A stretch of 64,000 nucleotides of DNA from Pseudomonas sp. ICMP22404 (lineage in GTDB: Bacteria > Pseudomonadota > Gammaproteobacteria > Pseudomonadales > Pseudomonadaceae). Shown piece by piece: positions 8,213 to 17,064 of this stretch. The notes below the pieces were generated by a model. It searched no databases. It was not told the DNA's origin and saw nothing but the letters and a program-made list of their open reading frames with translations. The DNA is taken from NCBI RefSeq assembly GCF_006227205.1, contig NZ_VCNG01000002.1, forward strand, positions 310,001-374,000. Direction: 5' to 3'. The number at the start of each line of letters is the position of its first letter. The stretch's first letter is position 1. Made by a program: the position numbers and the translations under genes.

Positions 8213-8416
8213 ATGATTATTCGGCTTGAGGAGCGGCAGGCAGAAATGCGCTGGATGGTGCACCTGGATGCCTTTTGCATAGGTTTCAGGAGCGCTGGTG
8301 AAGCGCTGTCGTTTACCAGGACATTGCAGGCGCGGATCGACGCGCCCCATGTCTGGCCGCAAGACGTGATTGCGCGCGCACAAGCGTCGCAGATCGTTCA
8401 TGCGGCGTCCCGATGA
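8213..8416 (+). CDS. small hypothetical protein under FNR/ANR control
   Basis: 67 residues with no family I can name. It has no membrane segment; the composition is mixed, with one cysteine and several histidines. The case for a real gene is the strong GGGAGG 6 bases before ATG 8213, the perfect FNR/ANR box upstream (8125-8138) and the 27-base gap to the membrane protein gene downstream. Codon positions fit the neighbours. It may be a small accessory protein made at low oxygen. Confidence 0.65.
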   Translation: MIIRLEERQAEMRWMVHLDAFCIGFRSAGEALSFTRTLQARIDAPHVWPQDVIARAQASQIVHAASR

Positions 8417-8443
8417 ACGTGCGTCAAATGGCGCCGTAGAGCC

Positions 8444-9697
8444 ATGGCCGTGATCGAGGTCCTGGGCTTTGTCAACGCGGGCGCGGCGCTGGGAATCGGC
8501 CTGCTCGTGGGGCTTGAGCGTGAGCGGCGCAAGGGTGAGGAGGGCCGGCGCGATTTTGCCGGCCTGCGTACCTTTGCCGTTACTTCGATGTTGGGGTATG
8601 TCACGGCCTGGACCGGCGGACCTTTATTGCTAGGGTTTGTTGCGCTGGCACTGGGCGCATTGGTCACCATGGCGTATTGGAAAAACCTGGCCGAAGACCC
8701 TGGCATCACCAGCGAAGTCGCATTGTTCGCGGTGTTGGTGTTGGGCGCGCTCTGCGTCAGTGCACCGGCCTTGGCTACTGCGATAGGCGCGGTGATGGCG
8801 GGGCTGCTGGCCAACCGTCAGGTGCTGCACCATTTTGCCCGCAGCCAGTTGACCGCTGCCGAGTTGCGCGATGGCCTGACGCTGTTGATCGCCGCGCTGG
8901 TCATACTGCCCCTCACCCCGGACCGTTACCTGGGGCCTTACAACGTCATCAACCTTCGCACCATTTGCGCCCTGACTGTCATGTTGATGGCGGTAGCGGC
9001 ACTGGGGCACGTCGCGGTTCGCACCCTTGGCAATCGCTATGGCTACGCCCTCGGCGCCATTGCATCGGGGTTTGCCTCCGCTACGATGACGGTCGCGACC
9101 ATGGGACACATCGCCGCGAAGGAACCGCTCAATATGAATGTGCTGAGCGCGGCCGCAGTGCTGGCCAACCTGGCGACCCTGGCACAGATAGCACTGATTC
9201 TCGGGGCGGTGGAGCCGGCGCTGCTGCGTTGGCTGGGATGGCCGCTTCTATGCGGGGCGGTGACCATACTGCTCTACGCCAGCGCATTGATGTTTACCCG
9301 GCCCAGGGCGCCAACCGAGGAGAGGATCAAGCACGGCGGCGGGGCCTTCAGTCTGAAACTGACGTTGATGGTAGTCGTGGCAATGACCGTCATCACGGTT
9401 GTGTCGTCAGCGATGCTGAACGCGTTCGGGCAGGCCGGGGTGGCCGTCACCGCGATTTTCAGTGGCCTGGTAGACGCCCATGCCTCGATGGCCTCCATTG
9501 CGTCGTTGGTCAAGGCCGGTCTGCTGCCCTTCGAGGCGAGTGCCGTACCGGTGTTGTTAGCGATGAGCAGCAACTCCCTGAGCAAGTGCGCGGTGGCCTG
9601 GCTCAGTGGCGGGCGAAAGTTCGCCGTGCAGGTGATTACTGGCCAGGCGTTGGTAACGCTGGCGGTGTGGGCGGGATTGCTGCTACCGAATTTTTGA
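8444..9697 (+). CDS. MgtC/SapB-DUF4010 family membrane protein
   Basis: 417 residues, polytopic inner-membrane protein with about 11-12 hydrophobic segments. The N-terminus carries the MgtC-like signature GIGLLVGLERERR (residues 16-28), followed by a DUF4010-type body with GFASATMTVATMG and a late conserved segment GLVDAHASMASIASL. Function of the family is not established; MgtC relatives are linked to Mg2+ limitation, and the DUF4010 part has been proposed to be a transporter. It follows the small gene at 8213 by 27 bases, so it is probably induced from the same FNR/ANR-controlled promoter. Confidence 0.85.
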   Translation: MAVIEVLGFVNAGAALGIGLLVGLERERRKGEEGRRDFAGLRTFAVTSMLGYVTAWTGGPLLLGFVALALGALVTMAYWKNLAEDPGITSEVALFAVLVLGALCVSAPALATAIGAVMAGLLANRQVLHHFARSQLTAAELRDGLTLLIAALVILPLTPDRYLGPYNVINLRTICALTVMLMAVAALGHVAVRTLGNRYGYALGAIASGFASATMTVATMGHIAAKEPLNMNVLSAAAVLANLATLAQIALILGAVEPALLRWLGWPLLCGAVTILLYASALMFTRPRAPTEERIKHGGGAFSLKLTLMVVVAMTVITVVSSAMLNAFGQAGVAVTAIFSGLVDAHASMASIASLVKAGLLPFEASAVPVLLAMSSNSLSKCAVAWLSGGRKFAVQVITGQALVTLAVWAGLLLPNF

Positions 9698-9714
9698 TCC
9701 TCAATGATGGCCAG

Positions 9715-9728
9715 TTGAGGAAGATCAA
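9715..9728. promoter_or_regulatory. FNR/ANR-like box (9 of 10)
   Basis: TTGAGGAAGATCAA differs from TTGAT-N4-ATCAA at one position. Its centre is 81-82 bases before the universal stress protein start at 9803. Confidence 0.6.
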
Positions 9729-9802
9729 GTCTGGCTTGCGCCACAGGTTCATTCTGGAGCCTCGATCCTTCAACGGGCTGTCGCCCTATGTCGAGGTGTT
9801 CC

Positions 9803-10714
9803 ATGTCCCAGACTCAACGTTTATTGCTGTTGGCGCCTGACGCCATGACCCGTACGCCTGCGTTCGACCGTGCCACCGAGCTGGCGCTGGCGATGGACCT
9901 GCCGCTGCATATCGTCGCCATCGATTATCTGGAGGTGCTGTCGGTGGCCGGTCTGTTCGCGCCCGACCAGGTCAAGAGCGCCCGCGACGGTTATTTGGAA
10001 ACACATCGACATTGGCTGTGGCAACAGGCCGAGCTGGCACGGCGGCATGGGGTCGAGGTGACCTGTGAAGTGGTCTGGAGCAAGGATGCCTATCAAGGTT
10101 TGCAGCAATACATCAAGGAATTGCCGCTGGCGTTGATCATCAAGGATGCACAGCCGGAGCCGGCGCTGAAACGGATCTTCTTCACGCCGTTGGACTGGCG
10201 CTTGCTGCGCGACTGTCCTGTACCGGTGCATCTGGTCACCGATTCGCGCAACCCCCGGCCTCGGCGAGTCCTGGCGATCGTCGACGTGCTGCGTAGCGAG
10301 GAACAGGACCTGGTGTTCAACGACCAGATCGTCAACGCCGCCGTCAAGTTGGCCGAGCAATGCAACGCCGACGTCGAGTTGCTGCACGCCTTTGACTGGA
10401 CCGCCATCTATGCGACGGACATGGGCGTCGGCGCGCTCCCCCTGGCGACTGGAATCTATGAGGCATTGGGTGAGGCGCAGCACGAGGTGTTCGAATCCCT
10501 GGCGGAGCGGCATGGGGTCGCGCCGCACAAGCGTCATTTCGTCGAAGGGGCACCGCTGCCGGGTATTTGTAAGTTCGCTCACGACCACCAGGTCGACGTG
10601 ATCGTGATGGGGACCACGGCACACCATGGCCTGGACAGGCGCCTGGGCACTACCGCCGAGCTCTTGCTGCAACGAGCCCCTTGCAGCGTATGGGCGATCA
10701 AGCCGCAGGCTTGA
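9803..10714 (+). CDS. two-domain universal stress protein
   Basis: 303 residues, UspE-like tandem Usp domains (MSQTQRLLLLAPDAM at the start of the first, a second from about residue 155). The C-terminal motif is degenerate (MGTTAHHGLDRRLGTTAE). The ATG at 9803 follows a GAGGTG site; the upstream in-frame ATG at 9788 is less well placed. An FNR/ANR-like box at 9715 precedes it. It ends in a hairpin shared with the convergent acetyltransferase gene. One of four paralogues in the island, which suggests functional layering rather than redundancy, though this is inference. Confidence 0.9.
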   Translation: MSQTQRLLLLAPDAMTRTPAFDRATELALAMDLPLHIVAIDYLEVLSVAGLFAPDQVKSARDGYLETHRHWLWQQAELARRHGVEVTCEVVWSKDAYQGLQQYIKELPLALIIKDAQPEPALKRIFFTPLDWRLLRDCPVPVHLVTDSRNPRPRRVLAIVDVLRSEEQDLVFNDQIVNAAVKLAEQCNADVELLHAFDWTAIYATDMGVGALPLATGIYEALGEAQHEVFESLAERHGVAPHKRHFVEGAPLPGICKFAHDHQVDVIVMGTTAHHGLDRRLGTTAELLLQRAPCSVWAIKPQA

Positions 10715-10724
10715 CCGGAGTCAC

Positions 10725-10759
10725 CTGCGCGGGCCCCTTTCTACAGGGTACCCGCGCAG
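10725..10759. terminator. probable bidirectional terminator hairpin
   Basis: Nine-base arms CTGCGCGGG and CCCGCGCAG are perfectly complementary and flank a 17-base loop in which CCC and GGG can also pair. It lies between the convergent genes ending at 10714 and 10768. No strong T-run on either side. Confidence 0.5.
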
Positions 10760-10767
10760 CCTCGTCG

Positions 10768-11331
10768 CTAAAGGTAGAGGCGATGAATGACTTGCCGGGT
10801 GTCCTCGGGGTCGGTGCGAGTTTCGAACCCCAGGCTATGGGCCAGGTCGCGCATGGCGGCATTGCTGGCGGAGTCGACGGAGTACATCTGGCGGTAACCG
10901 TTTTTACGCGCCGTTTCTATCAGGTGTTCCATCAACAGCGTTCCCAGTCCCAGGTGTTGCCATTGGTCGGCGACGGTCACGGCGCACTCGCATTCGTGAT
11001 CAGAGGTCGCGCAGTAACGGCTGACGCCGATTTCGATCAACTTGCCATCGTCATGGACCAGGGCGATGTAGGCCAGGCGAGTCTTATAGTCGACTTCCAT
11101 TAACTGATCGAGCATCGCCGTCCCGGGCTCATTGATTTGCGATAGAAAGCGCATGTGCCGCGATTCTGGAGACAGGCGCTTGATGAAGTCATATTCGCGC
11201 TGGCGATCCTCTTCCCGCAGCGGCCTGATCAGCACATGCCGGCCGTCTTTGAGCGCCTGAATCCAGTGCTTGCCGCTGATGCTGGCATACAGCGCGGCGG
11301 CGCGTTCGTTATGAGCTTTGACTGTGAGCAT
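10768..11331 (-). CDS. GNAT-family N-acetyltransferase
   Basis: 187 residues. A GNAT domain occupies about 30-185: VLIRPLREEDRQ at the first strand, RMRFL-like helix (SRHMRFLSQ) and the acetyl-CoA pyrophosphate loop QWQHLGLGTLL. It resembles the acetyltransferase domain of Pat/PatZ-type protein acetylases but without the acyl-CoA synthetase portion. The start at 11331 has GGAGG 7 bases upstream. A CTGAT-N4-ATCAG box (11414-11427) lies about 90 bases before it. With universal stress proteins and phosphoketolase (a source of acetyl-phosphate) as neighbours, protein acetylation under low oxygen is a reasonable guess. Confidence 0.85.
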   Translation of the reverse strand: MLTVKAHNERAAALYASISGKHWIQALKDGRHVLIRPLREEDRQREYDFIKRLSPESRHMRFLSQINEPGTAMLDQLMEVDYKTRLAYIALVHDDGKLIEIGVSRYCATSDHECECAVTVADQWQHLGLGTLLMEHLIETARKNGYRQMYSVDSASNAAMRDLAHSLGFETRTDPEDTRQVIHRLYL

Positions 11332-11413
11332 GATCGATCCTCCGTCGGATAAGCGTGCAGTGCGAAAAAAGTTTCGCATTCGTGCAGTTCTACGCCGGTG
11401 GCGGCAGTCGATT

Positions 11414-11427
11414 CTGATCTGGATCAG
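11414..11427. promoter_or_regulatory. FNR/ANR-like box with C/G outer bases
   Basis: CTGATCTGGATCAG is a symmetrical FNR/ANR-like site in which the outermost T/A pair of each half is changed to C/G. It sits about 90 bases before the minus-strand acetyltransferase start. Confidence 0.55.
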
Positions 11428-11460
11428 CCTCGGCGTACCCAATCGTCGATTGCACTGAGG

Positions 11461-11474
11461 TTGATTCAGATCAA
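11461..11474. promoter_or_regulatory. perfect FNR/ANR box
   Basis: TTGATTCAGATCAA, ten-out-of-ten match, centred about 105 bases before the universal stress protein start at 11573. It forms a divergent control region with the site at 11414. Confidence 0.78.
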
Positions 11475-11572
11475 ACCGCTTGGGGCGTCGATGGGTGCAC
11501 GCTGCAGGTCATGTCGGACAGTGTCCGGTGCGAGGTGCCGGCTCCCATTGAACAACCGGGTGGAGGTGTGCG

Positions 11573-12466
11573 ATGGAGCAATACCAGCGTCTGCTGTTGA
11601 TCGTCGAACCCGACTTGCACCCCTCTGCTGCGATGCGCAGGGCCTGCGCCCTGGCCCGGGCCAGCGGTGCCGAGTTGCATTTATATGTATTCGTCCAGCC
11701 GCCGGCACATACCCACCTATGGGGTGAGAAAACAGACGAAGCGAACGTGCAGCGGCATTTGCATCGCTATCGCCGCTGGATGGCAGAGGAGGCTGCGCTG
11801 CTCAAGGAAGAGGGGTTGAATGTGTCGACGCGTGTGGTCTGGAGCACTCATCCTCTGCTGGACATCCTTCGTTACGTCGAACAGTTGCAACCCGATCTGC
11901 TGATCAAGGATGTCACCCTCGAACCCTTGCTCAAGCGGGTCTTTGCCACGCCCCTCGATTGTCATCTGTTACGCGATTGCCCGGTGCCGGTGCACCTGGT
12001 CAACCAGGCCGTTCACGGCATGCCGCGCCAGGTGCTGGCAGCAGTGGATCCCTCCGATCCCCAGGCCGATGCCTTGAATGAGCAGATTGTCCAGGCCGCC
12101 GGGGCGTTGGCCCGGCAATGCGACGCTCCGTTACACCTGTTGTATGCCTGCGACCTGTCGGCGGCGTTCAACGGAGAGGCGTCGCTACTGGCAGGGGCCT
12201 GGGACGACGATTATGTCGAGGCCCTGCGTGAGTCGTTGCATACGGCGTTCGTCAACCTGGCCGAGCGCTGCGGTGTGCCGGCGCAGCGAAGGCATTTCGT
12301 CGTTGGCCTGCCGATACCGGTCATTCATGAACTCGTCGATGAGCTAGAGGTTGATGTGGTGGTGATGGGGACCGCACACCGGGTCGGCCTGGAGCGCTTG
12401 ATCGGCAGCACGACGGAGCGGGCCTTGTATTCGATACCGGGCAGCCTGTTGGCGGTCAGGGGATGA
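11573..12466 (+). CDS. two-domain universal stress protein
   Basis: 297 residues with tandem Usp domains; MEQYQRLLLIVEPD opens the first, RQVLAAVDPSDPQ the second, and the C-terminal nucleotide loop reads MGTAHRVGLERLIGST. The start has GGAGGTG close upstream and a perfect FNR/ANR box at 11461. Its last 11 bases overlap the 3' end of the convergent alcohol dehydrogenase gene, so each transcript can run into the other. Paralogue of the products at 7045, 9803 and 16074. Confidence 0.9.
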   Translation: MEQYQRLLLIVEPDLHPSAAMRRACALARASGAELHLYVFVQPPAHTHLWGEKTDEANVQRHLHRYRRWMAEEAALLKEEGLNVSTRVVWSTHPLLDILRYVEQLQPDLLIKDVTLEPLLKRVFATPLDCHLLRDCPVPVHLVNQAVHGMPRQVLAAVDPSDPQADALNEQIVQAAGALARQCDAPLHLLYACDLSAAFNGEASLLAGAWDDDYVEALRESLHTAFVNLAERCGVPAQRRHFVVGLPIPVIHELVDELEVDVVVMGTAHRVGLERLIGSTTERALYSIPGSLLAVRG

Positions 12467-13439
12467 GCACGATGGCGCCATTGACCTGTCCGCTGCGTAA
12501 GACTTCCAAGGCTTGATTGGCTTCGATCAAGGGCAAGCAGGTCACGCTGCAATGCACGGGGGTGTGTTGCAGCTGCTGGAAAAATGCCACGCCATCGGCA
12601 CGAGTCAGGTTGGCCACTGAACGCACGCTGCGCTCCTCCCATAGCAAGCGATAAGGAAAACTCGGAATGTCGCTCATGTGGATGCCGGCGCACACCACGC
12701 AGCCACCTTTGGCGGTGGCCTTCAAGGCCAGCGGCACCAGCTCGCCCACGGGTGCGAAGATCAGGCTGGCGTCGAGCAAATGTGGCGGGAGTCGATCCGA
12801 TGGGCCGGCCCAGGTTGCGCCGAGTGATCGGGCGTAAGCCTGGCCAGCGTCATCGTCGGGCCGGGTAAAGGCGTAGACCTGCTGGCCTCGGCCCACGGCG
12901 ACCTGAATCGCCAGGTGAGCAGCGGCGCCGAAGCCATAGAGTCCCAGATGAGGGGCGTCTTGGGCCATTTGCAAGGCTCGGAAACCGATCAGCCCCGCAC
13001 ACAACAAGGGCGCCGCTTCGGCCGCATCCAGGGCGTCAGGGAGAGGGAAACAGAAACGCGCGTCGGCGACGGTGTAGTCGGCGTAACCGCCGTCCAGCTG
13101 GCAGCCGGTGAACAACGCCTGATCGCAGAGGTTCTCCCTTCCCGAGCGGCAGAACTCACAGATCCCGCAGGTCCAGCCCAGCCAGGGGACACCCACTCGT
13201 CGACCGATCCAGTCGGTGGCTGTGTCCGTGCCGACAGCGGTGACTTGCCCGACGATTTCATGACCCGGCACCCGAGGCAGCCGGGCCTGGGGCAACTCAC
13301 CGTCAAACAGATGCAGGTCGGTGCGACATACGCCGCAGGCCAGGACTTTGATCAACAGTTGCCCGCGTGCCGGTATCGGCAAGGCGCGTTCTTCCAGCTT
13401 CAAGGGTTGGCCAGACGAGTGCAGGACCATGGCACGCAT
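12456..13439 (-). CDS. zinc-dependent alcohol dehydrogenase
   Basis: 327 residues, medium-chain dehydrogenase. Catalytic zinc ligands C38 (GVCRTDLH) and H60-E61 (PGHEIVG); structural zinc cysteines C91, C94, C97 and C105; Rossmann segment LGLYGFGAAAHLA near 165-177. It is slightly shorter than typical 340-residue AdhP proteins. An FNR/ANR-like box at 13514-13527 lies about 80 bases upstream and is shared with the divergent phosphoketolase gene, consistent with fermentative or redox-balancing aldehyde/alcohol turnover at low oxygen. Confidence 0.88.
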   Translation of the reverse strand: MRAMVLHSSGQPLKLEERALPIPARGQLLIKVLACGVCRTDLHLFDGELPQARLPRVPGHEIVGQVTAVGTDTATDWIGRRVGVPWLGWTCGICEFCRSGRENLCDQALFTGCQLDGGYADYTVADARFCFPLPDALDAAEAAPLLCAGLIGFRALQMAQDAPHLGLYGFGAAAHLAIQVAVGRGQQVYAFTRPDDDAGQAYARSLGATWAGPSDRLPPHLLDASLIFAPVGELVPLALKATAKGGCVVCAGIHMSDIPSFPYRLLWEERSVRSVANLTRADGVAFFQQLQHTPVHCSVTCLPLIEANQALEVLRSGQVNGAIVLIP

Positions 13440-13513
13440 GAGGATTCTCCTGTCTGAGCAGACGGTTCCATGCCGATGAGCCCGAACCTTCTAACACCCT
13501 AGCCTCCCTGGTT

Positions 13514-13527
13514 CTGATGTAAATCAA
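13514..13527. promoter_or_regulatory. FNR/ANR-like box between divergent genes
   Basis: CTGATGTAAATCAA matches nine of ten positions. It lies between the alcohol dehydrogenase (start 13439, minus) and phosphoketolase (start 13634, plus) genes and could control either or both. Confidence 0.6.
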
Positions 13528-13633
13528 GTCGGGATCATTCCTGCGTTCCAGAATCCACCCATGGCACGCTGTTCGACGGCGGCTCCGACGACCGGCAGGA
13601 AGCGCTGCCAACCCATCTTGTCTGGAGGACGCG

Positions 13634-16006
13634 ATGAGTGATTTTCTCAGTCCCGATCAACTGGAAGGTATCGATGCCTATTGGCGTGCTTCCAATTACC
13701 TGGCGGTGGGACAGATTTACCTCAAGGACAACCCCTTGCTGCGCAGGCCTTTGCAAGTTGACCAGGTCAAGCCGCGCCTGCTCGGCCACTGGGGCACAAC
13801 GCCCGGGTTGAACCTGATTTATGTGCATCTCAACCATCTGATCAAGACCCACGACCTGGACATGATCCTTGTCACGGGGCCTGGGCATGGCGGTCCGGCC
13901 ATTGTCGCCCAAAGCTACCTGGAGGGGAGCCTCACCCAGTATTACCCCGCGATTGAACAAAACGAGAACGGCATGCTGCGCCTGTTCCGGCAGTTTTCCT
14001 GGCCGTATGGGTTGTCCAGCCATGTTTCTGCGCAGATTCCAGGTTCCATCCACGAAGGGGGAGAATTGGGTTATTCCCTGGCGCATGCCTATGGGGCGGC
14101 GTTCGATAATCCAGGGTTGATCGTGACGTGTGTCATTGGCGACGGGGAGGCCGAGACCGGTACGCTGGCGGCGAGCTGGCACTCCAACAAGTTTCTCAAC
14201 CCCGCGCGTGACGGCGCCGTCCTGCCGATTCTTCATCTCAACGGTTTCAAGATCGCCAACCCCACGCTGCTTTCGCGCATCAGCGAGGACGAACTGTCGG
14301 CCCTGATGTATGGCTACGGCTACGACCCGTTTTTTGTCGAAGGCGACGACCCGCTCGTCGTTCATCAGCAGTTGGCCAAGACCTTGGATGAGATGCTGCT
14401 CAAGATTCGTGACATCCAGCGCAAGGCCCGTACGGACTCATCGGGACGCACTGTGGAGCGCCAGCTCTGGCCACTGCTGATCTTGCGCACGCCCAAGGGC
14501 TGGACCGGCCCCAAATTCGTCGATGGTCAGCAGGTTGAAGGTAGCTGGCGCGCCCACCAGGTCCCGCTGAGTCACCTCGAACAGCCTCGGCATTTGACAC
14601 AGCTGCAACAGTGGCTCGAGAGCTATCGACCCCAGGAGTTGTTTGACGCCAACGGCGCGTTGCGGCCTGACATCGCCGCGTTAGCGCCGACAGGCCATCG
14701 GCGTCTGGGCGCCAACCCCCATGCCAATGGTGGTTTGCTTCTCAAACCCTTGGAAATGCCCAGGTTCAACGAATATGCCGTGCAGTTTTCCGCGCCGGGT
14801 GCCATCGAGGCCGAGGGCACCCGTGTATTGGGCGGATACCTGCGCGATGTGATGAAGCACAACCTCAAGGCTGCCAATTTCCGTCTGTTCGGGCCCGACG
14901 AAACTGCCTCCAATCGGCTCGATGCGGTATATGAGGTCACTGGCAAGACCTGGTTGGCCGCGCTGGAAGCAGGGGATACCAACCTGGACAGTGCGGGACG
15001 TGTAATGGAAATCCTCAGTGAGCAGGTGTGTGAGGGCTGGCTGGAGGGGTATCTGCTGACCGGACGCCATGGGTTGTTTTCCTGCTATGAAGCCTTCATC
15101 CATATCGTCGATTCGATGTTCAATCAGTACGCCAAGTGGCTCAAGACCGCAGCTCAGGTACCGTGGCGCACGCCGATCGCATCGCTCAATTACCTGCTCA
15201 CCTCCCATGTCTGGCGACAGGATCACAATGGTTTTTCCCATCAGGATCCAGGGTTCATTGATCTGGTGGCGAACAAAAGTGCCAACGTGGTGCGCATTTA
15301 CTTGCCCCCCGATGCAAATTGCCTGTTGTCTGTGACCGATCATTGTCTCAAGAGTCGCAACCACATCAACGTGATCGTGGCCGGCAAACATCCGCAGTGG
15401 CAATGGCTGGATATCGACTCTGCGATTCGCCACTGCATGGCAGGCATTGGCCGTTGGGCTTTTGCCTGCAAGGACGATGAAGATCCGGATGTGGTAATGG
15501 CCTGTGCCGGTGATGTACCGACTCTGGAAACCCTGGCCGCCATCACGTTGCTGCGCCAGTACGTGCCGGACCTGCGTGTACGGGTCATCAATGTGGTGGA
15601 CCTGCTGGTGTTGCAACCGCCGCAACAACATGACCATGGCCTGTCGGATGCTGAGTTCGACGAGCTGTTCACCGTGGACAAGCCGGTGATCTTCGCCTTC
15701 CATGGCTATCCGTCGCTGATCCATCGGCTGATCTATAAACGTCATAACCACGACAACTTCCATGTCCACGGCTTCATGGAGCAAGGCGCGACCACCACGC
15801 CATTCGATATGGTGGTGATCAACCAGCTCGATCGTTATCGATTGGCCCTTGACGTTATCCAGCGAGTGCCACGGCTGAGTCCGCTGGTCGACAGCGCCCG
15901 TGATCGATATTGGGAAACCATGGAAAGGCATCAGCTCTACGTCATCGAGCATGGGCAGGACCTGCCCGAGGTACTGGAGTGGCGCTGGACGCCCACATCG
16001 CCATGA
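13634..16006 (+). CDS. xfp: phosphoketolase
   Basis: 790 residues, the full length of xylulose-5-phosphate/fructose-6-phosphate phosphoketolases. Thiamine-diphosphate enzyme motifs are visible: GPGHGGPA near residue 82 and GDGEAETG near 169; the C-terminal domain includes [19 protein letters not shown] and a final transketolase-like domain. It cleaves sugar phosphates with inorganic phosphate to acetyl-phosphate and an aldose phosphate, giving ATP through acetate kinase without oxygen. The start has GGAGG about 7 bases upstream. The next universal stress gene starts 67 bases after its stop, probably in the same transcript. Whether xylulose-5-phosphate, fructose-6-phosphate or both are used cannot be read from sequence. 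Confidence 0.93.
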   Translation: MSDFLSPDQLEGIDAYWRASNYLAVGQIYLKDNPLLRRPLQVDQVKPRLLGHWGTTPGLNLIYVHLNHLIKTHDLDMILVTGPGHGGPAIVAQSYLEGSLTQYYPAIEQNENGMLRLFRQFSWPYGLSSHVSAQIPGSIHEGGELGYSLAHAYGAAFDNPGLIVTCVIGDGEAETGTLAASWHSNKFLNPARDGAVLPILHLNGFKIANPTLLSRISEDELSALMYGYGYDPFFVEGDDPLVVHQQLAKTLDEMLLKIRDIQRKARTDSSGRTVERQLWPLLILRTPKGWTGPKFVDGQQVEGSWRAHQVPLSHLEQPRHLTQLQQWLESYRPQELFDANGALRPDIAALAPTGHRRLGANPHANGGLLLKPLEMPRFNEYAVQFSAPGAIEAEGTRVLGGYLRDVMKHNLKAANFRLFGPDETASNRLDAVYEVTGKTWLAALEAGDTNLDSAGRVMEILSEQVCEGWLEGYLLTGRHGLFSCYEAFIHIVDSMFNQYAKWLKTAAQVPWRTPIASLNYLLTSHVWRQDHNGFSHQDPGFIDLVANKSANVVRIYLPPDANCLLSVTDHCLKSRNHINVIVAGKHPQWQWLDIDSAIRHCMAGIGRWAFACKDDEDPDVVMACAGDVPTLETLAAITLLRQYVPDLRVRVINVVDLLVLQPPQQHDHGLSDAEFDELFTVDKPVIFAFHGYPSLIHRLIYKRHNHDNFHVHGFMEQGATTTPFDMVVINQLDRYRLALDVIQRVPRLSPLVDSARDRYWETMERHQLYVIEHGQDLPEVLEWRWTPTSP

Positions 16007-16073
16007 CGGCCGCTATTTATCATGGCATCAAGCGCTGCATCGTGGCGTTAGAGCCTGTCTCCGGAGAACCATC

Positions 16074-16964
16074 ATGAGCCAGTATCAACGCCTGCTGCTG
16101 ATCCTCAACCCGGCGCAAAGATATTCACCGGTCCTTCATCACGCCGCGGCCCTGGCGGCAGCCAGCGAAGCGCATCTGCATGTCACCGCATTGATTCCTT
16201 CGCTGGATATCTTGTCGCTGCTCGAACAGGAACCTCGTGAAGAGGCGCGGCAGAACTATCTTCAGGACCAGCGCAATTGGCTGGAGGAAGAGGCCGACAA
16301 AATGCGGCACCGGGGCTTGCGTGTCACCACCGAAATAGCCTGGGCCGAGACCATGGGTGAACAGATCCTGCAGCACGTCTCGCAGTTCCAGCCTGACTTG
16401 CTGATCAAGCAGGTCCAGCATGAGTCCCTGCTCAAGCGCGCATTCTTCACCCCACTGGATTGGCAACTGCTGCGCAAATGCTCCGTTCCGTTGTACATGG
16501 TGGGCGCGGCCGGTCACGCCTTGCCGCGCAAAATAGTCGCGGCTGTGGACCCTTCCAGCGCCTTTGCACAGAACAGCGGGCTTAACGACCGGATTATCCG
16601 CCAGGCACTTGGCCTGGCACTGCAATGTGACGCCCAGTTGCACCTGGCTCATGCCTACGACGGGTCGTCGGTCTATCTGGGAGATGTAGGGGGCGGCGGC
16701 GTGTCGCTGTCGCAGCTCAGCAAGGAATTGCGCAGAAGCCTGGAGAAATCCTTTCTGGAACTGGCCAACCTGTTCGGTGTGCCTGCCGAACGCAGGCAGT
16801 TTCTGCTGGGTCATCCGGTTTCGGCGCTCAGTGAGTTTGCTCTGGAGCATGACGTGGATGTGATCGTCATGGGCCGCTCCCAGCACAATGATCCGTTTGG
16901 ACTGCTGGGCAGCACGACAGAGCACATCCTGTATCAGGTGCAGTGCAGTGTCCTGGCGGTCTGA
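16074..16964 (+). CDS. two-domain universal stress protein
   Basis: 296 residues, tandem Usp domains with the C-terminal loop MGRSQHNDPFGLLGST. The start at 16074 follows a GGAGAA site. I see no FNR/ANR box in the 67 bases between phosphoketolase and this gene, so it is probably co-transcribed with xfp. Fourth paralogue in the island; the N-terminal MSQYQRLLLILNP closely matches the openings of the proteins at 9803 and 11573, suggesting tandem expansion of one ancestral gene. Confidence 0.9.
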   Translation: MSQYQRLLLILNPAQRYSPVLHHAAALAAASEAHLHVTALIPSLDILSLLEQEPREEARQNYLQDQRNWLEEEADKMRHRGLRVTTEIAWAETMGEQILQHVSQFQPDLLIKQVQHESLLKRAFFTPLDWQLLRKCSVPLYMVGAAGHALPRKIVAAVDPSSAFAQNSGLNDRIIRQALGLALQCDAQLHLAHAYDGSSVYLGDVGGGGVSLSQLSKELRRSLEKSFLELANLFGVPAERRQFLLGHPVSALSEFALEHDVDVIVMGRSQHNDPFGLLGSTTEHILYQVQCSVLAV

Positions 16965-17064
16965 CGAAGTCAGCCCTGGCGACCGAGTGGTGGACGCAAG
17001 TCACCGGCCGCCTGGGTGAACAATGCGATCAATAGCTTTCCATCGTTTGTCCAGGAGCACCGCT

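Noticed and set aside
8677..9840. 387-codon plus-strand frame overlapping the MgtC/DUF4010 gene
   Set aside because: Composition rich in Arg, Gly, Asp and His typical of a shifted frame; the frame used at 8444 encodes coherent membrane helices.
14681..15952. 423-codon minus-strand frame opposite phosphoketolase
   Set aside because: Antisense shadow; phosphoketolase motifs on the plus strand are complete.
16014..16040. Possible FNR/ANR site before the universal stress gene at 16074
   Set aside because: TTTAT and ATCAA halves are there but the spacing is wrong, and the left half is poor; co-transcription with xfp is simpler.
17014..17034. Possible FNR/ANR half-site (GCGATCAATAG) before the metallo-hydrolase gene
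   Set aside because: Only the right half matches; the expected left half reads AACAA.
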